This document shows, piece by piece, positions 6,135 to 12,198 of a DNA stretch of 12,198 bases (its first letter is position 1; each line of letters starts with the position of its first letter). The stretch is from Desulfobacteraceae bacterium (GTDB lineage Bacteria; Desulfobacterota; Desulfobacteria; Desulfobacterales; UBA11574): assembly GCA_002868985.1 (NCBI GenBank), contig PKTV01000346.1, positions 1-12,198 on the forward strand, written 5' to 3'. The notes below the pieces were generated by a model. That model searched no databases. It saw only the letters and a list, made by a program, of their open reading frames with translations, and was not told the origin of the DNA. The position numbers and the translations under genes are program-made.

Positions 6135-8417
6135 TCACTCCAATGGTTGCGATACCTCTATATCTTTTCTTTCTAAAGTCCTAGCTTTGTAGTTAAAGGT
6201 CAACTTTTCATTTTCGACATCAATAAGAACATCGCCGCCTTTGACAAGTCTCCCAAATAGAATCTCATCGGACAGGATATCTTTAATCTCAGTTTGTATC
6301 AATCGGCTTAAGGGTCTTGCGCCATAACGGGAGTCATGCCCTTTTTTGGCCAGCCATGTCCGTGCATCCAGAGAAAGATTGATGGATACTTTTTTAGCAA
6401 CAAGCTGTCCTTTGAGCTCTTTCATAAATTTATCCACCACCTTTTTCATAATATCTTCATTCAACGCATTGAAATGAATGATATCGTCGAGACGGTTTCT
6501 AAATTCCGGACTGAAAAATTTTTCGATGGCTTTTTTCCCCTTGTTTTCTGTATCATATTGCTTATCTCCGAAGCCGATGGTTTGGGTGCTCATCTCCCGT
6601 GTACCGGCATTAGAGGTCATCATGATAATGACGTTTCTAAAATCAGCCTTTTTGCCGTTGTTGTCCGTCAGTGTTGCATGATCTAAAACCTGCAAAAGGA
6701 TGTTAAACATGTCCGGATGCGCTTTTTCTATTTCGTCAAACAAAAGCACGCTGTAAGGGTGCTTTCGGATATCATCTGTCAAGAGTCCGCCCTGGTCAAA
6801 ACCGATATAACCCGGCGGTGCCCCAATCAGACGCGCCACAGCATGCTTTTCCATATATTCACTCATGTCAAATCGTAAAAAATGAACACCGAGGGTCCTT
6901 GCAACCTGCAGACTCACCTCTGTCTTTCCTACGCCTGTTGGACCGGCAAATAAAAATGATCCAATGGGCCTTTCGGGTGTTCCGAGTCCGGCACGTGAGC
7001 GCTTAATGGATGTGACCAAGGATTTTATGGCATTGTCCTGTCCAAAAACCACCTCTTTAATCTTTTCTTCAAGAGCTTCCAATTTTGTTTTATCAGGGGT
7101 CGACACACTGATGGTCGGTATTCTGGCCATCTTGGCCACAATTTTTTCTATATCTTTAGGATTAATCTTCTTTCTGTGGGAAGAAGTGGACAATCGAATA
7201 AATGCCCCTGCCTCATCAATGACATCTATCGCCTTGTCAGGCAGATACCGATCATTGATATATTTGGCAGAAAGTTCGGCTGCAGCCTTTAAGGCCTGGT
7301 CCGTATAAACGATGCCGTGGTGTTCCTCATAACGGGATCGCAGTCCTTTTAAAATTTGAAACGTCTCTTTAACCGGAGGTTCCAAAATTTCGATTTTTTC
7401 AAATCTGCGTGAAAGGGCACGGTCTTTATCAAAAAAATTCTTATAATCTTCGTAAGTTGTAGAGCCTATACATCGAAGCTCACCGGTTGCTAACGCTGGT
7501 TTCAATATATTAGACGCATCCATGGAACCTCTGCTGGTGGCCCCGGCACCTACCGTAGTATGAATTTCATCGATAAATAAAATAGCATCTTTTTTCTTTT
7601 TCAGAGAAGATAAAACGCCTTTTAAACGCTGCTCAAAGTCACCTCTAAACTTCGTACCGGCGAGCAAACCGCCAAGATCGAGGGAATAAATACGAACATT
7701 TTTAAGTAATTCGGGAATGGATCCATCATTTATCCGATTGGCCAGGCCTTCAGCCATTGCTGTTTTACCAACTCCGGGATCTCCAACAAAAATTGGGTTG
7801 TTCTTGCGTCTACGGCATAGCACCTGAATGGTCCGCTCTATTTCGAGTTCTCTTCCGATTAAGGGATCCAACTTTCCCAGGGCTGCATATTTTACGAGGT
7901 CGATGGTAAACGCTTCCAGCGGATCGGTCTTTTGCTTCTTCTCTTTTTTTTCTGTTTTTAGAAAAGGATCCAATCCCTTATCCATTGGTTTGGAAACATT
8001 GTGAGAAATGTAACTTAAAACATCAAGACGGGTAATCCCTTCTGAACTTAGAAAATATTCAGCGTGAGAATCTTTTTCCTGAAAAATCGAGGCCAGGATG
8101 TCACTCACATCGACCTGCTGTTTTTCTGCAGATCGGACATGATTTATCGCCCTCTGGATGACCCTTTGAAAACCGACGGTCTGCTGAAGGACATATTCAT
8201 TCTCTTCAGGAATGCTTTCCATCTGTTGGTTTAGAAATAATTCAAGCGCATTTTTAAGATTTTCAACGTTACCACCACAGTTTTCGATAATTTCTATACC
8301 TTCGTTGTCGTATAAAATAGCTAAAAGCAAGTGTTCTATACAAACATACTCGTGTCGTCGTCTCTTGGCTTCTCTTACTGCAAAGCCCAGTGTTTCGCTA
8401 AGTTCTTTGCTGATCAT
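6135..8417 (-). CDS. clpA: ClpA, ATP-dependent unfoldase subunit of ClpAP protease
   Basis: A hexameric AAA+ unfoldase that threads proteins, including ClpS-delivered N-degron substrates, into ClpP. The 760-aa length equals the ClpA norm (758 in E. coli). Layout: a double Clp-N repeat domain (about 1-140), a charged linker (150-166), AAA-1 with Walker A GDPGVGKT (212-219) and Walker B FIDEIH (281-286), and AAA-2 with Walker A GPTGVGKT (492-499), Walker [11 protein letters not shown] (558-567) and sensor-2 GARPL (699-703). The coiled-coil middle domain of ClpB and ClpC is absent, which marks it as ClpA. The ClpP-docking loop is present as IGF (614-616; E. coli has IGL), so it should bind ClpP. 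The ATG lies 3 nt after the clpS stop with GGAG inside the end of clpS, 12 nt away, suggesting coupled translation. clpP is not in the window. Confidence 0.97.
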   Translation of the reverse strand: MISKELSETLGFAVREAKRRRHEYVCIEHLLLAILYDNEGIEIIENCGGNVENLKNALELFLNQQMESIPEENEYVLQQTVGFQRVIQRAINHVRSAEKQQVDVSDILASIFQEKDSHAEYFLSSEGITRLDVLSYISHNVSKPMDKGLDPFLKTEKKEKKQKTDPLEAFTIDLVKYAALGKLDPLIGRELEIERTIQVLCRRRKNNPIFVGDPGVGKTAMAEGLANRINDGSIPELLKNVRIYSLDLGGLLAGTKFRGDFEQRLKGVLSSLKKKKDAILFIDEIHTTVGAGATSRGSMDASNILKPALATGELRCIGSTTYEDYKNFFDKDRALSRRFEKIEILEPPVKETFQILKGLRSRYEEHHGIVYTDQALKAAAELSAKYINDRYLPDKAIDVIDEAGAFIRLSTSSHRKKINPKDIEKIVAKMARIPTISVSTPDKTKLEALEEKIKEVVFGQDNAIKSLVTSIKRSRAGLGTPERPIGSFLFAGPTGVGKTEVSLQVARTLGVHFLRFDMSEYMEKHAVARLIGAPPGYIGFDQGGLLTDDIRKHPYSVLLFDEIEKAHPDMFNILLQVLDHATLTDNNGKKADFRNVIIMMTSNAGTREMSTQTIGFGDKQYDTENKGKKAIEKFFSPEFRNRLDDIIHFNALNEDIMKKVVDKFMKELKGQLVAKKVSINLSLDARTWLAKKGHDSRYGARPLSRLIQTEIKDILSDEILFGRLVKGGDVLIDVENEKLTFNYKARTLERKDIEVSQPLE

Positions 8418-8420
8418 GGT

Positions 8421-8750
8421 CTATTCTTTCTCCATTGTACACTTCAGGGGAAAACCGTATTGTCTGCCCAGGGCATGAACGGCATTCACCTTGGTTTCAG
8501 AGACTTCATATGTATATACACCACAAATTCCGATACCTTTGTGGTGAACGTTCAACATGATTCTAATTGCATCTTCCGGCGATTTATTAAAAATAGTCAT
8601 CAGTATTTCAACCACAAACTCCATGGTTGTGTAATCGTCATTATGCAGAAGCACTTTGTACATCGAAGGCTCATCAATATCATCTCCGACTTCAGAAACA
8701 ACATCTTCTTCTAGTTCAGGGCTGTAGCCGTTCTTTGAATCATCTTCCAT
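8421..8750 (-). CDS. clpS: ClpS, N-degron recognition adaptor of ClpAP
   Basis: Binds proteins with N-terminal Leu, Phe, Tyr or Trp and hands them to ClpA. The 109-aa protein has an acidic, flexible N-terminal tail (1-28), longer in charge than in length compared with E. coli ClpS (106 aa), that inserts into ClpA during delivery. The folded core follows: [15 protein letters not shown] (31-45) with N37, D38 and D39, which grip the alpha-amino group, and gate residue M43; [13 protein letters not shown] (68-80) with H69; and PLKCTMEKE (101-109). These match E. coli N34, D35, D36, M40 and H66, so true N-degron binding is expected rather than loss of specificity. AAGGGG at 8757-8762 serves the ATG. 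It is the first gene of the clpS-clpA-aat operon. Confidence 0.97.
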   Translation of the reverse strand: MEDDSKNGYSPELEEDVVSEVGDDIDEPSMYKVLLHNDDYTTMEFVVEILMTIFNKSPEDAIRIMLNVHHKGIGICGVYTYEVSETKVNAVHALGRQYGFPLKCTMEKE

Positions 8751-8777
8751 GGTTAGCCCCTTGAAGAATTTGGTCCG

Positions 8778-8820
8778 AACCCTCTTTTACAATAAAATTA
8801 AACCCTAAATGAGCAGGGTT
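8778..8820 (-). promoter_or_regulatory. Leader hairpin with a competing third repeat before clpS
   Basis: In the minus-strand RNA, AACCCU (8815-8820) can pair with AGGGUU at 8801-8806 (8-nt loop) or with a second AGGGUU at 8778-8783. The two pairings exclude each other. The first hairpin is followed by a U-rich stretch and could act as a weak secA terminator or, if transcription starts near 8833, as a clpS leader hairpin. Confidence 0.35.
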
Positions 8821-8839
8821 GGAATGATTATTTTTAAAT

Positions 8840-8869
8840 ACTATAAGCATTGATGCCCAACCTTGTAAA
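8840..8869 (-). promoter_or_regulatory. Sigma70-type promoter for clpS-clpA-aat
   Basis: Read on the minus strand, TTTACA (8864-8869) and TATAGT (8840-8845) are separated by 18 bp. The site lies between the secA stop and clpS, with a predicted start near 8833 and a leader of about 80 nt. It would uncouple the protease operon from secA. Confidence 0.55.
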
Positions 8870-8900
8870 GAGTACAATTAAAATAATCGCACCCTTTATG

Positions 8901-11426
8901 TCACAGGCCACAACACTTTTTATATTTTTTTCCGCTTCCACAGGGGCAAGGAGCGTTTCGTCCCACCTTTTTTTCGGCCCGCTTAACCGGATTCTTCTTT
9001 GCAGGTTCATCTCCGCTGGAAAAGACCAGTTTCTGTTCCTTGGGCTGTTGTAGGTCGGCAATATTCTGGGGCTCGGATATTTGAATCCTGTACAAAATTC
9101 CCAGCGTCTGTTCCTTGATCCTCGAAATCATTTCCTGAAATAATTCAAACCCTTCCTTTTTGTATACGATGAGAGGATCCTGTTGTGCATACCCCCTTAA
9201 ACCGATTCCCTCCTTCAGGTGGTCCATACTCAAAAGATGGTCTTTCCACAGGTTGTCAACCGTCTGTAGCATAACAATGCGTTCAAGATGTCTGAATTCT
9301 TCCGATCCCACGGAGGACTCTTTTTCGTTATATACCGTTAGGCTGGCATCGGCGATCAGCTCGGCCAGCCCTTCCCGGGTCAAACCGTCCATGGTATCAT
9401 CGTCAATTTCATCCAGTCGAAAATTAAATTGCTTAAATACCGCCTTTTTCAATCTCTTCCAGTCCCATTCTTCAGGATGTGTTTTTTCATCAGTAAGTCC
9501 ATAGGCGATCTCCTCGGCTTTATCATGAATCATTTCTTCGATGGCGGGTTTCAGACTTTTACCGTTCAAGGCTTCTCTACGCTGTCTGTAAACGACTTCC
9601 CTTTGTTGGTTCATTACATCATCATATTCCAAGAGCTGCTTTCTGATATCAAAGTTGTGTCCCTCAACCTTTGCCTGGGCATTTTCAATGGCCTTGCTGA
9701 TCAGTTTGTTTTCTATGGGTTCACCGTCTTCCATCCCCAGCTTTTCCATAATTCCGGTGATTCGTTCTCCGCCGAATATCCGCAAGAGATCATCCTCCAA
9801 AGCAAGGTAAAAACGCGACGATCCCGGATCTCCCTGTCTGCCTGAACGTCCCCTGAGCTGATTATCGATACGCCGGCTTTCATGTCTTTCGGTTCCGAGA
9901 ATATGGAGCCCGCCCAGATCGGTGACGCCCTCGCCTAAAACGATGTCCGTTCCGCGGCCGGCCATGTTTGTCGATATGGTAACCGCTCCTTTCTGGCCTG
10001 CCAGCGAAATAATCTCCGCCTCCTTTTCATGATTTTTTGCATTCAATACCGTATGTTTAATGCCTCTTTTTTTCAATTTTATTGCAAAGTTTTCTGAAAC
10101 ATCAATTGAAATTGTTCCCACCAGAACAGGCTGTCCCTTTGTATTCAGTTCAACGATTTCGTTAATTGCCGCATCAAATTTCTCTTTGCGGGTTTTATAA
10201 ATCACATCCGGTTTATCGATTCGAATCATGTTCTGGTTTGTGGGGATAACCATAACGTCAAGATCATATATTTTTTTAAATTCGGCGGCTTCCGTATCCG
10301 CGGTCCCTGTCATTCCGGCAAGTTTATTGTACATTCTAAAATAGTTCTGAAACGTAACCGTGGCCAGTGTCTGGTTCTCATTTTCGATTTTTACGTTTTC
10401 TTTGGCTTCAAGTGCCTGGTGCAATCCTTCACTGTATCGACGGCCGGGCATCAGACGTCCCGTAAATTCATCTACAATGATAACCTCTCCATTTTTCACA
10501 ATATAATCAACGTCTCGTTTAAAGAGGGTGTATGCTTTAAGCGCCTGGTTAACATGGTGAAGAATTTCGATATGTTTTGGATCGTACAGGTTGTCGACCT
10601 TGAGCAACTGTTCCGCTTTGGCTATCCCCTCTTCGGTCATCACGGCTGATCGGGCCTTTTCATCCACAGTAAAGTCACGTTCGGAAACAAGGCGTGGAAT
10701 AATACCGTTGACCATATGGTACAGTTCCGTCGATTTTTCAGCCGGTCCGGATATGATCAGCGGTGTTCGGGCTTCGTCAACCAAAATACTGTCAACTTCA
10801 TCAACAATTGCATAATTGAGCTCTTTTTGAACGACGGTATCTATGTCAAACTTCATATTGTCTCTTAAATAGTCAAACCCGAACTCATTGTTTGTGCCGT
10901 AAGTAATATCCGAACCGTATGCAGCGTTGCGTTCATCATCATTCAGGCCGTGCAATATACAACCCACCGAAAGCCCCAGAAACTTATAAATATGTCCCAT
11001 CCATTCTGTATCACGTCTTGCCAGGTAGTCGTTCACCGTTATAATATGCACGCCCCTTCCTGAAAGCGCATTCAGGTAAGCCGGGAGGGTTGCCGCCAGC
11101 GTCTTACCTTCACCGGTCTTCATTTCAGCAATCTTCCCCTGATGGAGGACGATGCCCCCGATAAGCTGAACATCGAAATGCCTCATTTGGAGGGTACGAA
11201 TCGACGCTTCTCTCACTGTTGCAAAGGCTTCCGGAAGAATATCATCAAGGGACTCGCCATTGTTCAGGCGCTCTTTGAATAATGTCGTTTGAGCTTTCAA
11301 CGCGTCATCATTCATGGATTGCATTTGGGGTTCGAAGGTATTAATCTTTTCAACAATGGGGTTAATCTTTTTTAATTCCCGTTCGTTTTTGCTTCCAAAT
11401 ACTTTTGTTAATAAGTTCGTAACCAT
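8901..11426 (-). CDS. secA: SecA, preprotein translocase ATPase
   Basis: Motor ATPase that drives unfolded preproteins through SecYEG at the inner membrane. The 841-aa protein is complete. It has Walker A KTGEGKT (103-109), DEVD (209-212), [12 protein letters not shown] (217-228), the preprotein cross-linking domain up to about 370, GMTGT (371-375), NMAGRGTDI (487-495), [11 protein letters not shown] (523-533), YDDVMNQQR (601-609) and the two-helix/wing region around [15 protein letters not shown] (726-740). The C-terminal tail ends with a CxCx8CC zinc motif (C827, C829, C838, C839), used to bind SecB or ribosomes. The ATG is the only possible start since TAA precedes it in frame; its AGGAGGG (11439-11445) is 12 nt away, longer than usual. 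Tandem promoters and a terminal-repeat element lie upstream. An M23 peptidase gene is the upstream neighbour on the same strand. Confidence 0.98.
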   Translation of the reverse strand: MVTNLLTKVFGSKNERELKKINPIVEKINTFEPQMQSMNDDALKAQTTLFKERLNNGESLDDILPEAFATVREASIRTLQMRHFDVQLIGGIVLHQGKIAEMKTGEGKTLAATLPAYLNALSGRGVHIITVNDYLARRDTEWMGHIYKFLGLSVGCILHGLNDDERNAAYGSDITYGTNNEFGFDYLRDNMKFDIDTVVQKELNYAIVDEVDSILVDEARTPLIISGPAEKSTELYHMVNGIIPRLVSERDFTVDEKARSAVMTEEGIAKAEQLLKVDNLYDPKHIEILHHVNQALKAYTLFKRDVDYIVKNGEVIIVDEFTGRLMPGRRYSEGLHQALEAKENVKIENENQTLATVTFQNYFRMYNKLAGMTGTADTEAAEFKKIYDLDVMVIPTNQNMIRIDKPDVIYKTRKEKFDAAINEIVELNTKGQPVLVGTISIDVSENFAIKLKKRGIKHTVLNAKNHEKEAEIISLAGQKGAVTISTNMAGRGTDIVLGEGVTDLGGLHILGTERHESRRIDNQLRGRSGRQGDPGSSRFYLALEDDLLRIFGGERITGIMEKLGMEDGEPIENKLISKAIENAQAKVEGHNFDIRKQLLEYDDVMNQQREVVYRQRREALNGKSLKPAIEEMIHDKAEEIAYGLTDEKTHPEEWDWKRLKKAVFKQFNFRLDEIDDDTMDGLTREGLAELIADASLTVYNEKESSVGSEEFRHLERIVMLQTVDNLWKDHLLSMDHLKEGIGLRGYAQQDPLIVYKKEGFELFQEMISRIKEQTLGILYRIQISEPQNIADLQQPKEQKLVFSSGDEPAKKNPVKRAEKKVGRNAPCPCGSGKKYKKCCGL

Positions 11427-11462
11427 TTAATAATATATCCCTCCTGGATCGGATGTTTTATT

Positions 11463-11610
11463 ACCTATATCTTGCATGAAAATTGATTAGAATCTTTATC
11501 ATCCATAATTAAAGCGGGGTTAAATAACATCATAACATCATACATTTTATGCAAATGGCAAGTTGGATGATGTTCTTTTTTTCTCATTAATTTTCATGCA
11601 CGATTCAGGT
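11463..11610. mobile_element. MITE-like element 2: long terminal inverted repeats, ATT flanks
   Basis: Inverted arms at 11463-11484 and 11589-11610 share a perfect 12-bp core (TGCATGAAAATT at 11473-11484). Counting four more bases outward (11459-11614), 22 of 26 positions match. The ends read ACCT and AGGT, flanked directly by ATT (11460-11462) and ATT (11611-11613). A second, inner inverted repeat (ATCATCCA at 11498-11505, TGGATGAT at 11564-11571) lets most of it fold as one hairpin. Length is 148 bp with no coding potential. It lies about 36 nt upstream of the secA ATG and resembles the element at 2464-2614 in ends, size and flanks. Confidence 0.55.
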
Positions 11611-11657
11611 ATTAGATTCTACACACCAATATAACGGTTGGATCGTGATCCGTTTAT

Positions 11658-11685
11658 TTTATATCACATGCAAATTTTTGGCCAA
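11658..11685 (-). promoter_or_regulatory. Second candidate secA promoter (extended -10)
   Basis: On the minus strand TTGGCC (11680-11685) and TATAAA (11658-11663) are 16 bp apart, with TGA directly before the -10 as in an extended -10 promoter. Its -35 overlaps the -10 of the other candidate at 11684-11712, so the two could not be used at once. A dyad, GGATC-GT-GATCC (11640-11651), lies where transcription would begin and could be an operator. Confidence 0.45.
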
Positions 11686-11712
11686 TATATCATCAATTAA
11701 TATATTTTGCAA
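11684..11712 (-). promoter_or_regulatory. First candidate secA promoter
   Basis: On the minus strand TTGCAA (11707-11712) and TATATT (11684-11689) are 17 bp apart, with TGA directly before the -10. Transcription would begin near 11677, giving a secA leader of about 250 nt that includes the whole terminal-repeat element. The AT-rich surroundings raise the chance of accidental -10 matches. Confidence 0.5.
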
Positions 11713-11801
11713 AATACTGTTGAGATAATTTGTAAAGAAAAGGTTTTTTCGATGAGAAATAAACGTCAGGAGAAAAGAAAATTTGGGGACTCACAAACGA
11801 T

Positions 11802-12198
11802 CTAGTTTAGAATGTATTTTTTGGGATTAACAGGAAGACCGTTTAATAAAACTTCATAATGGACATGGGGTCCGGTGCTGCGCCCTGTGTTGCCCATCAA
11901 TGCAATGACATCACCTCTTTTGACCGCCTCACCCCGCTTTTTTAATGTCTTTTGGATATGCCCGTAACGGGTAATCATCCCGTGCCCATGATCGATTTTT
12001 ATCATTTTGCCATAGGAACCGTTACGCCCGACAAACGTTACAATCCCATCTGCGGTCGCAACAATCTTGGTTCCCTTATGGCCTGCAATGTCAAAGCCTT
12101 TGTGGAATTCACGTAAACCGGTAAACGGTGAGATGCGATATCCGAACCCCGAAGAGAACCATCCATCTGTTGGACGAATTGACGGTGTAGAATACAGC
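11802..12198 (-). CDS. M23 family metallopeptidase, C-terminal domain (partial)
   Basis: The last 131 residues of a peptidase that continues past the right edge; its N-terminal part, start and any signal peptide are outside the window. This is a complete LytM/M23 endopeptidase domain: GWFSSGFGYRISPFTG near the start, FHKGFDI with zinc ligands H32 and D36 (numbered in the fragment), the active-site RYGH with H80, and STGPHVHYE with H111 and zinc ligand H113. All catalytic positions are kept, so it should be an active peptidoglycan hydrolase acting in the periplasm, unlike the degenerate divisome activator EnvC. An ATG at 12005 is internal to the domain and is not the start. The gene precedes secA on the same strand, about 375 nt apart. 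Confidence 0.93.
   Translation of the reverse strand, partial: LYSTPSIRPTDGWFSSGFGYRISPFTGLREFHKGFDIAGHKGTKIVATADGIVTFVGRNGSYGKMIKIDHGHGMITRYGHIQKTLKKRGEAVKRGDVIALMGNTGRSTGPHVHYEVLLNGLPVNPKKYILN

Noticed and set aside
6336..7308. Several plus-strand open frames over 60 codons opposite clpA
   Set aside because: They are antisense to conserved AAA+ domains, have random-looking composition and overlap each other in different frames.
1..12198. CRISPR arrays, rRNA, tRNA, full insertion sequences, phage or toxin-antitoxin genes
   Set aside because: No regularly spaced repeats, no tRNA or rRNA signatures, and no transposase, integrase or toxin-like protein were seen on either strand.

Overview
The window reads as chromosomal core sequence from a Gram-negative bacterium with fairly low GC. 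Lipid A/LPS biosynthesis (kdsB) shows the outer membrane. The mix of a stand-alone CheX phosphatase, PilZ and DRR-rich small proteins, LarB, an adenosine-specific-kinase-family protein, and a SecA with a C-terminal zinc motif next to an M23 peptidase is most like Desulfobacterota (Deltaproteobacteria, Desulfobacterales-like). That assignment is inference from gene content and protein flavour; no rRNA or other marker is present.

Layout: 1-172, end of an unseen upstream gene and a hairpin. 173-1034 (+), cheX and a 76-aa basic protein rich in DRR motifs. 1027-1416 (-), a PilZ-domain protein whose end overlaps the 76-aa gene tail to tail. 1508-1687 (+), a 59-aa four-cysteine protein with its own promoter. 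1708-2445 (-), kdsB. 2464-2614, a 151-bp element with terminal inverted repeats. 2697-3446 (+), larB. 3723-4397 (+), a metallophosphoesterase. 4524-5006 (-), an adenosine-specific-kinase-family protein. 5397-8750 (-), a compact clpS-clpA-aat operon. 8901-11426 (-), secA. 11463-11610, a second terminal-repeat element. 11802-12198 (-), the C-terminal part of an M23 peptidase that runs off the window.

The clearest functional unit is clpS-clpA-aat, the leucylation branch of the bacterial N-degron pathway. Aat adds Leu/Phe to N-terminal Lys/Arg, ClpS recognises the new N-degron, and ClpA unfolds the substrate for ClpP, which is not in the window. The genes are spaced 3 nt and 51 nt apart behind one good sigma70-type promoter.

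The least expected structure is a pair of about 150-bp elements at 2464-2614 and 11463-11610. Both begin ACCT and end AGGT, share a degenerate terminal-repeat pattern, are flanked by perfect 3-bp direct repeats (AAG and ATT), and sit just upstream of the start of a minus-strand gene (kdsB and secA). They look like members of one small non-autonomous (MITE-like) family. Tandem secA promoters lie beyond the second copy, so that copy would be transcribed as a foldable secA leader.
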